DNA from: DASRVA01 sp050732935
Lineage (GTDB): Bacteria; Gemmatimonadota; Gemmatimonadetes; JACCXV01; JAHWKZ01
Direction of reading: 5' to 3'
Length of the DNA: 64,000 nucleotides
Assembly: GCA_050732935.1 (NCBI GenBank)
Contig: JBOHRW010000137.1
Location: 15,269-79,268, forward strand
The notes under the pieces were generated by a model that was not told the DNA's origin, ran no database searches, and saw only the letters and a program-made list of their open reading frames with translations. Below are positions 41,439-49,811 of the stretch, piece after piece (the first letter of the stretch is position 1; the number at the start of each line of letters is the position of its first letter). Made by a program: the position numbers and the translations under genes.

Positions 41439-43518
41439 GACGATCACGGCGACGAGGGCGACGGCGCGGTCCGTAGAGCGGGCATCCCCGCACTCCGACG
41501 AGGCCGAGATCTCGGTCCTCGGGGCGATGCTGATCGAGGAGACGGCCGCGGACCGGGCGATGGAGACGCTGACCGAGGAGGACTTCCATCATCCCGCTCA
41601 TCGCCACATCTTCCGCGCCATCTCGAGCGTCCGCGACCAGGGGCACGCCCCCGACGCCCTGGCGGTGCGCGAGGAGCTGCGCCGGCTGAGCGTCCTCGAC
41701 GAGGCGGGCGGCGACGAGTACCTGGCCCGGATCGTTGACATCGTCCCGACCGCCGCCAACCTGCTCTACCACGCCCGGATCGTGCAGGACCTGGCCGTCA
41801 AGCGACGGCTGATCCGCGCCGGGACCGAGATCGTCGCCGAGGCCTATGAGTCGGCGGACGAATCCGACCACCTCCTGAACCGGGCGGAGGAGAGGATCTT
41901 CCGCCTCTCCGAGCACCGCTTCAAGCGCTCCTTCACCCCCATCGGCCAGCTCCTCCAGGGCGCCGTCGTGCAGCTCGAGGCCCTGTCGGCGCGGCGCGAG
42001 GCGATCACCGGCGCCCCGACCGGCTTCAAGGACCTCGATGAGAGGACGGCCGGGTTTCAGCTCAGCGACCTGATCATCGTGGCGGGACGGCCGTCAATGG
42101 GGAAGACGAGCTTTTGCCTAAACGTCGCCGCGCACGCGGCTATCGTGGAGGACCTGCCGGTCGCCGTCTTCAGCCTCGAGATGTCGATGGAGCAGCTCGT
42201 CCAGCGGCTGATTTCAACCGAGGCATTGGTATCGCTCAAAACGCTCCGCACCGGTCAGGCCAGCAGCGAGCAGTGGAAGAGCGTGGCCGATGCCTGCGAC
42301 CGGCTGCGCCGGGCAGCCATCTACATCGACGACAGCGGGCTCCTGAGCGTCCACGAGATGCGGGCCAAGGCGCGGCGGCTCAAGCAGCAGCGCGACATCG
42401 GCCTTCTCATTGTGGACTACCTGCAGCTCATGGAGAGCGGTATGCGCGCCGAGAGCCGGCAGCAGGAGATCACCGAGATCAGCCGCTCGCTCAAGGCGCT
42501 GGCCAAGGAGCTCAACATCCCGGTGATCGCGCTGTCGCAGCTCTCGCGCGGGCCGGAGCACCGCGCAGACCAGCGACCGCGGCTGGCGGATCTGAGAGAA
42601 AGCGGATGTCTCACCGCGGAGACCCCGGTCTACTTGCCCGAAGAAGGCGTTTATCGCCCCATCGGGGAACTGGAAGGCCTGAGCGGTTTCCAGGTGCTGG
42701 GGCTGAACACGGCTACCTGGAAGCTCGAGCCCGCCTTGGTGGAGCGTGCCTTCGCCACCGGCAGGAAACCAGTGTTCCGGCTGACAACGCGGGTGGGACG
42801 ATCCATAAGGGCCACCGGAAACCATCGTTTCCTCACGATCGACGGTTGGAAGCGTCTCGACGAATTGGCAGCCGATGACCGGATCGCTTTGCCGCGAAGG
42901 CTTCCTGACCGCCCAGCAAAGCCATCGATGGGAGATAGCGAGCTTGCCCTGCTGGGCCGATTGATCGGCGATGGCTGCATGCTGCCGCGTCATGCCATCC
43001 AGTACACTACGAATGAGGCGACACTTGCCGAAGATGTCTCAGGCCTGGCGAGCGAGGTGTTAGGAATGACCACGCGTCAGATGCAGGCGGGAATCGGGAC
43101 TTCGTACTGTGGAACGGCGCTGTACAAGTCGGCTTTGGGTAGAGAGCGTGCCGAACGGGTCGCAAGCGTGGTGGGTTCCGAAGAGTTGTCTCGGCTCGCT
43201 AGGAGCGATGTGGACTGGGATTCGATTCTGGCGATCGAGCCCGACGGCGAGGCAGAGGTCTATGATTTGACGGTGGCTGGACTCCACAACTTCGTGGCGG
43301 GAGATATCATCGTCCACAACTCGCTCGAGCAGGACGCGGACCTCGTCCTCTTCCTCTACCGCGACGAGTACTACAATCCCGATACCACCGATAAGAAGGG
43401 GATCGCGGAGGTGATCATCGGGAAGAACCGCAACGGGCCGACGGGAATGGTCGAGATGGCCTTCCTCGCCAACTACATGCGTTTCGAGAACCTCGACGCG
43501 TTCCACGCGATGCCGTGA
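41431..43518 (+). CDS. dnaB: Replicative DNA helicase DnaB containing an intein
   Basis: Hexameric 5'-3' helicase of the replication fork. The 695-residue precursor equals a 457-residue DnaB plus a 238-residue intein. The N-terminal DnaB domain is at about 25-130, Walker A GRPSMGKTSFCLN at about 220, then VFSLEMSMEQLVQR, VDYLQLM and ALSQLSRGPEHR. The sequence reads LADLRESG, then the intein (residues 393-630), then SLEQDADLVLFLYRDEYY, so the extein join is the normal DnaB text. ATG 41431 is preferred over GTG 41422. The gene lies between udg and radA with short overlaps at both ends. Confidence 0.96.
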   Translation: MDETITATRATARSVERASPHSDEAEISVLGAMLIEETAADRAMETLTEEDFHHPAHRHIFRAISSVRDQGHAPDALAVREELRRLSVLDEAGGDEYLARIVDIVPTAANLLYHARIVQDLAVKRRLIRAGTEIVAEAYESADESDHLLNRAEERIFRLSEHRFKRSFTPIGQLLQGAVVQLEALSARREAITGAPTGFKDLDERTAGFQLSDLIIVAGRPSMGKTSFCLNVAAHAAIVEDLPVAVFSLEMSMEQLVQRLISTEALVSLKTLRTGQASSEQWKSVADACDRLRRAAIYIDDSGLLSVHEMRAKARRLKQQRDIGLLIVDYLQLMESGMRAESRQQEITEISRSLKALAKELNIPVIALSQLSRGPEHRADQRPRLADLRESGCLTAETPVYLPEEGVYRPIGELEGLSGFQVLGLNTATWKLEPALVERAFATGRKPVFRLTTRVGRSIRATGNHRFLTIDGWKRLDELAADDRIALPRRLPDRPAKPSMGDSELALLGRLIGDGCMLPRHAIQYTTNEATLAEDVSGLASEVLGMTTRQMQAGIGTSYCGTALYKSALGRERAERVASVVGSEELSRLARSDVDWDSILAIEPDGEAEVYDLTVAGLHNFVAGDIIVHNSLEQDADLVLFLYRDEYYNPDTTDKKGIAEVIIGKNRNGPTGMVEMAFLANYMRFENLDAFHAMP
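42607..43320 (+). other. DnaB intein, 238 residues, with decayed homing endonuclease
   Basis: Self-splicing protein insert. It starts with Cys (CLTAETPVYLPEEG, block A) and has TGNHRFLTIDGWKRLDEL (block B) and VYDLTVAGLHNFVAGD (block F). It ends in VHN before the extein Ser (block G), so all splicing residues are present. Between B and F only one LAGLIDADG-like motif remains (LLGRLIGDG), and about 190 residues are missing compared with typical DnaB inteins of about 430, so homing activity is probably lost. The insertion point is the ATP-binding-site loop DLRESG/S used by other DnaB inteins. Codon use (TTA, AGG, TCA) and lower GC differ from the flanking extein. Confidence 0.95.
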
Positions 43519-44894
43519 CCGCGCGCCCCCGGACCCGCTTCACGTGCACGGCCTGCGGGGCGGTGGCGCCACGCTGGGCGGGTCGGTGCGCGGAGTGCGG
43601 GGAGTGGAACACGCTGCTCGAGGAGAAGGTCGAGGCCGGAGCGCACCATCGCCAAGCCGACGCCGCGCCCGTTCATCGGCTGGCCGACGTGGAGGCCGGC
43701 GAGCTTCAGCGGATGACATCCGGAACCGGCGAGCTGGACCGTCTCCTGGGCGGCGGAATCGTGCCCGGCGGGCTCTACCTGGTGGGCGGCGAGCCCGGGA
43801 TCGGCAAGTCCACCCTGCTCCTGCAGGTAGCGGGACGGCTGGCCGGGGCCGGACACAAGGTCCTGTATCTGGCGGGAGAGGAATCGCCGGCCCAGATCAG
43901 GATGCGGGCGGAGCGCTTGAACGTGGACACGAGCGGGATCCTGGTCGCGGCCGGTACCGAGCTGGACGCCCTGTTGGGCGCCTGCGACAGGGCGCTCCCG
44001 GCGGTCGTGATCTGCGACTCGGTCCAGACCGTCTACGATCCGGCGCTGTCGAGCGCGCCAGGCTCGGTGTCGCAGGTGCGCGCGGCGGCGGGCGCCTTTC
44101 AGCGGCTCTGCAAGACCAAGGGGACCGCCGCTTTCCTGATCGGCCACGTCACGAAGGGCGGCGGGATCGCGGGTCCCAAGACGCTCGAGCACGCCGTCGA
44201 CGCGGTCCTCACGTTCGATGGCGACGTGCAGCACGAGCACCGTGTGCTGCGGGCGCTCAAGAACCGGTTCGGGTCGACCCACGAGATCGCCGTCTTCACC
44301 ATGACGGGCTCGGGCCTGGAATCGGTGGAAAACCCGTCCTCGTTCTTCCTGGACCTGGAGCGCTGTATGGACCCGACGCCGGGTTCGGCGCACGTGGCGA
44401 GCCTGGAGGGGACGCGGCCGCTCCTGATCGAGATCCAGGCGCTCGTGGCGCGCAGTCCGTACGGAACCCCCCAGCGCGTGGCCGGGGGATTCGATGCGCG
44501 CCGGATGGCGCTCCTGCTGGCGGTTCTGGAGAAACGCGCCGATTATCCCATCGGGGGGCGTGACGTCTTCCTGAACGTCGTGGGCGGTCTCACGCTGAGC
44601 GAGCCCGCCGTCGATCTGGGGGTCGTTGTGGCGCTGGCATCCAGTCACGCCGAGCGACCGGTGCGTGCCGGCACGGTCGTCTTCGGCGAGGTCGGGCTCA
44701 CCGGGGAGATCCGGGCGGTCCGCCACGCAGCCACGCGCCTCCGGGAGGCTGCCCGGCTGGGCTTTCGCCGGGCGGTCGTGGCCGCTGGAGGAAACGGGTC
44801 CCAGGCGGAGATCTTGCAAGGGGGCGACCATGAAATCCGTCTCGAGGTCGCGCCATCGGTCCGCCAGGCCGTGGCCCTCGCGCTCGAAGCATGA
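43515..44894 (+). CDS. radA: DNA repair protein RadA/Sms
   Basis: RecA-like branch-migration ATPase. It has an N-terminal four-Cys zinc finger (CTACGAVAPRWAGRCAEC), Walker A GEPGIGKSTLLLQ (about 93-105), the RadA-specific KNRFGS, and a C-terminal Lon-like non-proteolytic domain (GGRDVFLNVVGGLTLSEPA). The 459 residues are standard. The GTG start overlaps the dnaB stop by 4 bp. Confidence 0.97.
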   Translation: MTARPRTRFTCTACGAVAPRWAGRCAECGEWNTLLEEKVEAGAHHRQADAAPVHRLADVEAGELQRMTSGTGELDRLLGGGIVPGGLYLVGGEPGIGKSTLLLQVAGRLAGAGHKVLYLAGEESPAQIRMRAERLNVDTSGILVAAGTELDALLGACDRALPAVVICDSVQTVYDPALSSAPGSVSQVRAAAGAFQRLCKTKGTAAFLIGHVTKGGGIAGPKTLEHAVDAVLTFDGDVQHEHRVLRALKNRFGSTHEIAVFTMTGSGLESVENPSSFFLDLERCMDPTPGSAHVASLEGTRPLLIEIQALVARSPYGTPQRVAGGFDARRMALLLAVLEKRADYPIGGRDVFLNVVGGLTLSEPAVDLGVVVALASSHAERPVRAGTVVFGEVGLTGEIRAVRHAATRLREAARLGFRRAVVAAGGNGSQAEILQGGDHEIRLEVAPSVRQAVALALEA

Positions 44895-44972
44895 CAGCGC
44901 CGGGCCATCGCATCGCGCCGTCCATCATCCCATACATCCGGCGGCGCTTCATCGTTCGAGGGGAGGAAACAC

Positions 44973-46031
44973 ATGAGATACCTGCGTGCGGTCTTCGCGA
45001 TCCTGATCCTCTGGGCGGGCGTCGCCGCGGCGCTGCTCGAACCCGACTGGGTGACCTATACGATCCTGGCGACGGGGGCGGTGGTCATGCTGCTGACCCT
45101 GCTGCTGGAGGCCCGGATCCGGCAGGGTGATCCGCGTCAGGTCCTGACCGGCGGCATCGGGCTCGTGCTGGGTCTGGCCCTGGCCGCCGTCGCGCTGGGG
45201 ATCCTCAGATCCCTGCCCTTCACCGCTGCGTACTTCATCGGCGGCGCGCTGATCGTGACCTTCGCGACCGCGCTGTTCGTGATGGTCTGCGGATACCTCG
45301 GGGCCGTGGTGGGGCGCGCGGTCACCTATGACCTGACCCTCTTCCGCCAGCCCGATGCCGATGGCGGCCGGGGCGCGCGCTTTCTGGTGGGCGAGAAGTC
45401 GCTCATCGACGGGCGCATCGTCCGTCTCGCTGAAAGCCCGCTCCTGTCGGGGGAGATCATCGTCCCGCGCTTCGTCGTCGATCAGCTCAACGAGATGATG
45501 GCGAGCCACGTGCCACTCGAGCGCTTTCGCGGTGAACGCGGGCTCGAGAGCCTCAAGCGCCTCCAGCAGAACCGGCTGCGACCAGTCTACATCCGTGAGC
45601 TCGATCTCCTCCATGGCGAGATCGAAGGCGTGCTGGACTACGCGGTCCAGCACGACGCCCGCATCGTGACTCACAACCCGGCGCTGATCAAGGAAGCGGC
45701 GCGGCGAGGAATCCCGATCGTCAACCTGGACGAGATCGCCGGCATGCTGGAGCCGGAGATCCTGTCGGGGGACGAGCTCGTGGTCCGCCTGGTGAAGCCG
45801 GGCAAGGAGAAGGAGCAGGCGGTCGGCTACCTGGAGAACGGGAACATGGTCGTCGTCGAGGACGCGCGCGACGACATCGGCCGCACTCTGCGCGTGGCGG
45901 TGACCGGCCTCCACCAGACCCGCGCCGGGACCCTCATCTTCGCGAAAAAGCGGGGCGAGGGGAGCCCCGCCTCCTCATCCGAATCGGTGCTGGACTCGAC
46001 CGAGGCGGTCGAAGAGGCCGGCCGAATCTGA
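44973..46031 (+). CDS. PIN/TRAM-domain membrane protein (YacL-like)
   Basis: 352 residues: four N-terminal hydrophobic spans (about 1-110), a PIN nuclease-fold domain beginning at EKSLIDGRIVRLAE with acidic residues at the expected sites (DGR, DQLNEMM, THNPALIKEAARR), and a C-terminal TRAM RNA-binding domain (QAVGYLENGNMVVVEDARDD). Proteins of this type sit before ispD in many genomes; the RNA target is unknown. ATG 44973 follows a ggggagg site. Its TGA is overlapped by the CTG start of ispD. Confidence 0.93.
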   Translation: MRYLRAVFAILILWAGVAAALLEPDWVTYTILATGAVVMLLTLLLEARIRQGDPRQVLTGGIGLVLGLALAAVALGILRSLPFTAAYFIGGALIVTFATALFVMVCGYLGAVVGRAVTYDLTLFRQPDADGGRGARFLVGEKSLIDGRIVRLAESPLLSGEIIVPRFVVDQLNEMMASHVPLERFRGERGLESLKRLQQNRLRPVYIRELDLLHGEIEGVLDYAVQHDARIVTHNPALIKEAARRGIPIVNLDEIAGMLEPEILSGDELVVRLVKPGKEKEQAVGYLENGNMVVVEDARDDIGRTLRVAVTGLHQTRAGTLIFAKKRGEGSPASSSESVLDSTEAVEEAGRI

Positions 46032-46714
46032 TCGCGGCCGCCGGGGTCCTGGTCGCCGGCGGGGGCGGCCGGCGAATGGGAGGCGAGGGGAAGCAGTTCC
46101 GGCTGCTGGACGGCCGACCCGCGATGTGCTGGGCCGCGAGGCCGCTGGTCGAGGCGCTGGCCGGGCCGCTCGTGGTCGTCCTGCCGGCCGACCGGCTCGC
46201 AGAGGGCGAGGACCTCCTCCATGCCCATCTGTCACCGGCGTCGGCCCGGCTCCGGGTCACCGCGGGAGGGGCTCGTCGCCAGGACTCGGTCCGGGCCGGC
46301 CTGGAAGCCGTTCCCGAGACGGAGACTTTGCTGGTCCACGACGCCGCCCGCCCGTTCGCCTCGGCGGGCCTCTGCGAGCGGGTGGCTCGCCGAGCGGTCG
46401 CCGGGCGATCGGTCATCCCCGCCGTGCCGATCCAGGACACCTTGAAGGAGATCAAAGGCGATCGCGTCGTCCGGACGCACGATCGGCGACGCTTCGTCGC
46501 GGCTCAGACCCCTCAGGGCTTCCCGCGGTCGGTGCTGCGCCAGGCCCATGAAGAAGCGACGCCCCCGGATGCGACCGACGACGCCGAGCTGTGCGAGCGG
46601 CTCGGGATCCCCGTGACCTGGATCCCCGGGGAGATTCTCAACCGAAAGCTGACCGACCCCGATGATTGGACGTGGGCCGAACGGGCGATCGCCGAGGGGA
46701 GGGTCCGGTGGTAG
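46028..46714 (+). CDS. ispD: 2-C-methyl-D-erythritol 4-phosphate cytidylyltransferase
   Basis: MEP-pathway enzyme forming CDP-methylerythritol. The CTP-binding N-terminus IAAAGVLVAGGGGRRMGG and then KQFRLLDGRP, VHDAARPF and AAQTPQGF are diagnostic. The first ATG (46076) would remove AAAGVLVAGGGGRR and inactivate the enzyme. The only suitable upstream codon is CTG 46028, placed as cTGA over the stop of the PIN/TRAM gene; no ATG, GTG or TTG lies in frame nearby. This gives 228 residues, the family length. The adjacent ispF supports the assignment. Confidence 0.93.
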   Translation: MIAAAGVLVAGGGGRRMGGEGKQFRLLDGRPAMCWAARPLVEALAGPLVVVLPADRLAEGEDLLHAHLSPASARLRVTAGGARRQDSVRAGLEAVPETETLLVHDAARPFASAGLCERVARRAVAGRSVIPAVPIQDTLKEIKGDRVVRTHDRRRFVAAQTPQGFPRSVLRQAHEEATPPDATDDAELCERLGIPVTWIPGEILNRKLTDPDDWTWAERAIAEGRVRW

Positions 46715-47190
46715 TTCGAACGGGGATCGGATTCGATGTCCATCGCTTCGCCGAAGGTCGTCGGCTGGTCCTGGGTGGGATCGAGATCGATCACGAGCGC
46801 GGGCTCGCGGGACACTCCGATGCCGACGTCCTCCTCCATGCGATCGCCGACGCCCTTCTCGGGGCGGCCGGGCTCGGCGACATCGGCCGCCATTATCCCC
46901 CCGACGATCCACGGTGGAAGGACGCCGACTCGGTCGAGATTCTGCGCGACGTGTCCGGACGCGTCCGTGCGGAAGGATGGGAGGTGTCCAACGTGGATGC
47001 CACCGTGCTCGCCGAAGCCCCGCGCATCGGGCCCCACGTCGAGCGAATGGTGGCCCGGATTTCCGAGGCGATGTCCGTCCAGCCCGATCGGGTCAGCGTC
47101 AAGGCGACGACGATGGAGGGGCTGGGACCGATCGGTAACGAGGAAGGGATCGCCGCGATGGCGGTGGCGACGGTCTTCCGGAACTCGTGA
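46708..47190 (+). CDS. ispF: 2-C-methyl-D-erythritol 2,4-cyclodiphosphate synthase
   Basis: Zinc-dependent MEP-pathway cyclase. Metal and active-site residues appear in GFDVHRF, GHSDADVLLHAIADALLGA and GDIGRHYPPDD. KATTMEGLGPIG forms the C-terminal substrate region. The 160 residues are full length. GTG 46708 lies just after ggggaggg and overlaps the ispD stop. It is downstream of ispD as in many bacteria, forming with dxs and ispA an isoprenoid set in this window. Confidence 0.97.
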   Translation: MVVRTGIGFDVHRFAEGRRLVLGGIEIDHERGLAGHSDADVLLHAIADALLGAAGLGDIGRHYPPDDPRWKDADSVEILRDVSGRVRAEGWEVSNVDATVLAEAPRIGPHVERMVARISEAMSVQPDRVSVKATTMEGLGPIGNEEGIAAMAVATVFRNS

Positions 47191-48347
47191 TCGCCAACCT
47201 CGAGTGCGCCCGCTGCGGCCGTTCGGCTCCCGCCGACCGCCTGCATAACCTCTGCGTGTGCGGTGGGCCGCTGCTCGCCCGCTACGATCTGAAGGCGCTC
47301 GCCCAGCGCTGGCGTCGGGAGGATCTCGCTGGGCGGCGGCGGGACCGCTGGCGCTATCGCGAGGTCCTGCCGATCGGACCCGACGAGGAGCCCCTGACCC
47401 TCGGCGAAGGCGGAACGCCCCTCCTCGAGTCGCGACGGATCGGGCCGTCGCTGGACCTCGAGCGCCTCTTACTCAAGGACGAGACCGTGAACCCGACCGG
47501 CTCCTTCAAGGCGCGCGGGCTCGCGGTGGCCGTTCACCGCGCCAGCGCGCTGGGCGCCCGCCACATCGCCCTGCCGAGTGCCGGGAACGCGGGCAGCGCG
47601 GCGGCGGCCTACTCGGCGGCCGCCGGCCTCCCCTGCACGGTGGCGATGCCGACCGGCACGCCGCCTCCGATCGTCGCCGAAGCGCGGGCATACGGGGCGC
47701 GGCTCGAGTTCGTCGAGGGCTCGATCGCCGACGCCGGCCGCTGGATCCGGAAGCGCTGCGCGGAGGAAGGGTGGTTCGACGTGTCGACGCTGCGCGAGCC
47801 GTATCGAGTGGAAGGGAAGAAGACGATGGGCTACGAGCTGGCCGAGGACCTCGGAGGGTCTCTTCCCGACGCGATCGTCTATCCGACCGGCGGGGGCACC
47901 GGTCTGATCGGGATGTGGAAGGCGTTCGACGAGCTGGAGGCGCTGGGCGCGATCGACGGGAAGCGTCCGCGGATGATCGCCGTCCAGGCGGACGGCTGCG
48001 CGCCGATCGTCGCCGCCTTCGAGGCCGGCCACGAGAAGGCGAAGCCGGTAGCCGATCCCCGCACGGTGGCCAGCGGGCTCCGCGTTCCCTCGGCGATCGG
48101 GGATTTCCTCATGCTGGATATCCTGCGCCGCTCCGGGGGTACCGCGATCGCCGTGACCGATGCCCAGCTGCTCGAGGGCGCGCGCCGCCTCGCCCGCGAG
48201 GAGGGCATCCTGGCCGGGCCCGAGGCCGGGGCCGCGGTCGCCGCGCTGCCGAGCCTCGTGGAGAGGGGCGCGATCGCCCGCGATGACCGGGTCGTCCTGT
48301 TCGTGACCGGGCACGGTCTCAAGTACCCGGCCGTGATGGAAGCCTGA
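47187..48347 (+). CDS. thrC: Threonine synthase-like PLP enzyme
   Basis: Fold-type II PLP enzyme converting O-phosphohomoserine to threonine. The first 30 residues form a Cys-rich ribbon (ECARCGRSAP ... CVCGGPL), as in the archaeal-type threonine synthases. The PLP lysine is in NPTGSFKARG (about residue 110), followed by PSAGNAGSAAAAY and PTGGGTGLIG. The last motif is GLKYP near the C-terminus. A threonine/cysteate synthase-like paralogue cannot be excluded. GTG 47187 overlaps the ispF stop. Confidence 0.88.
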   Translation: MIANLECARCGRSAPADRLHNLCVCGGPLLARYDLKALAQRWRREDLAGRRRDRWRYREVLPIGPDEEPLTLGEGGTPLLESRRIGPSLDLERLLLKDETVNPTGSFKARGLAVAVHRASALGARHIALPSAGNAGSAAAAYSAAAGLPCTVAMPTGTPPPIVAEARAYGARLEFVEGSIADAGRWIRKRCAEEGWFDVSTLREPYRVEGKKTMGYELAEDLGGSLPDAIVYPTGGGTGLIGMWKAFDELEALGAIDGKRPRMIAVQADGCAPIVAAFEAGHEKAKPVADPRTVASGLRVPSAIGDFLMLDILRRSGGTAIAVTDAQLLEGARRLAREEGILAGPEAGAAVAALPSLVERGAIARDDRVVLFVTGHGLKYPAVMEA

Positions 48348-48519
48348 TGCGGTTTGCGCCGCGCCGCGCCGGACGCCAAACTCGATCCGGGCCGAGACGA
48401 CCACCTATGGGAGAAGGGGGAAAGCTGTCAACGAAACCGCTCACAGGTTTGATGGCCGTGGCGATCCTGAGGGTGCGGCATGCGAGGACCTTGAGTTCGT
48501 GAACTGGACCTGACCCTCC

Positions 48520-49692
48520 ATGATCGTCGGCTACCTCGACATGTTCTCCGGCGTCAGCGGCGACATGCTGCTGGGGGCCTCCTTGGATGCCGGAGTGCCT
48601 CTCGAGGAACTGCGCGAGGCGCTGTTCGGGCTGGATCTAGACGGTGTCCGGCTGAACGCCGAGAGGATCGACAGACACGGCATCGCGGCCACGCGCTGCA
48701 TCGTGGAGGTCCCCGACTCCAAGGACCATCGCCGGCTTTCGGAGATCCTGGACCGGATCGGCTCGGCCGGCCTTCCGGAGCGGGTGGCCGAGCGAGCGGC
48801 CCGGGTCTTCCGCCGGCTGGCCGAGGCCGAGGGCGCCGTCCATGACATCGCCCCCGAAGAGGTCCACTTTCACGAGGTCGGCGCACTCGACGCGATCGTC
48901 GACGTGGTGGGTGGCGTGTGGTGCATGGAGCGGCTCGGAATCGAGCGCCTCCACGCTTCGCGCTTCGCCCTGGGACGGGGATGGGTTACGGCGGCTCACG
49001 GCCGGCTGCCGGTGCCGCCGCCGGCCGTCCTCGAGCTGGTCCGCGGATGGCCGGTCGAAGACGGGGACGTCGAGGTCGAGCTCACCACACCCACCGGGGC
49101 CGCCCTCGTGACCACGCTCGCCGAGGGGCGCGGGCTTCCGGCCGACTTCGTCCCGGAGACCACCGGCTATGGCGCGGGTACCCGCGAGCTGGACGATCGG
49201 CCGAACCTCCTGCGACTCGTGGTGGGCTCGATCGGGGACCCGCACGGGGGCTCGCTGGCGATCGTCGAGACCGACCTCGACGATCTGTCCCCGCAGCTCT
49301 TCGAGCCGCTGGCGGAGGGCCTCTACGCGGCCGGCGCACGCGAGGTGCACTGGGTGCCCGTCCAGATGAAGAAGCAGCGCCCGGGCACCACCGTCCGGAT
49401 CGTAGCCCCGCTGGATCTCGTTCCGTCGATGGGACGGCTCCTGTTCCGCGAGACGACCACGCTGGGATACCGCTGGTGGCCGGTGTCGCGTGAGACGCTG
49501 GCCAGGGAGGCGGCCACGGTGAAGACCGAATGGGGGGAAGTGGCGGTCAAGCGCGTGCGCCGGGAGGATGGGCGCTGGGAAGTGCGCCCGGAGTACGAGG
49601 CGTGCCGTGCGATCGCAAAGGCCCGCGGCCTCCCGGTCCGCGAGGTCATGGCTGCGCTGACCGCCGAGCTCAATCCACCGGACCGGGGATAG
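48520..49692 (+). CDS. larC: LarC, nickel-pincer cofactor nickel insertase
   Basis: CTP-dependent cyclometallase that inserts nickel into the pyridinium-dithiocarboxylate nucleotide made by LarB and LarE. Opening text MIVGYLDMFSGVSGDMLLGA, then VHFHEVGALDAIVDVVG, LTTPTGAAL, TGYGAGTRELDDRPN and ETDLDDLSPQ are all LarC signatures. It is one continuous 390-residue frame, unlike the frameshifted LarC1/LarC2 of Lactiplantibacillus. The 172 bp upstream hold no clear promoter. larB is at 36359. Confidence 0.93.
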   Translation: MIVGYLDMFSGVSGDMLLGASLDAGVPLEELREALFGLDLDGVRLNAERIDRHGIAATRCIVEVPDSKDHRRLSEILDRIGSAGLPERVAERAARVFRRLAEAEGAVHDIAPEEVHFHEVGALDAIVDVVGGVWCMERLGIERLHASRFALGRGWVTAAHGRLPVPPPAVLELVRGWPVEDGDVEVELTTPTGAALVTTLAEGRGLPADFVPETTGYGAGTRELDDRPNLLRLVVGSIGDPHGGSLAIVETDLDDLSPQLFEPLAEGLYAAGAREVHWVPVQMKKQRPGTTVRIVAPLDLVPSMGRLLFRETTTLGYRWWPVSRETLAREAATVKTEWGEVAVKRVRREDGRWEVRPEYEACRAIAKARGLPVREVMAALTAELNPPDRG

Positions 49693-49739
49693 AGTGGGGC
49701 GATATCGGCCGCGAACACCCGGCAATCGTCCACAAGGAC

Positions 49740-49769
49740 TGGAACCGACTCCGGAGTCAGCGGTATAAT
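49740..49769 (+). promoter_or_regulatory. Promoter of the TPR-protein gene
   Basis: TGGAAC (49740-49745), 18-bp spacer, perfect TATAAT (49764-49769). The leader is about 36 nt, with ggagg before the ATG at 49812. The same TGGAAC -35 occurs before larB. Confidence 0.6.
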
Positions 49770-49811
49770 TCGAGGTCCTTTTGCATCTTATCCAACGTCG
49801 GGAGGCAATCC

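Noticed and set aside
42607..43320. A frameshift or foreign gene insertion breaking dnaB
   Set aside because: The frame is continuous, and both ends carry the exact splicing residues of an intein at a known DnaB site.
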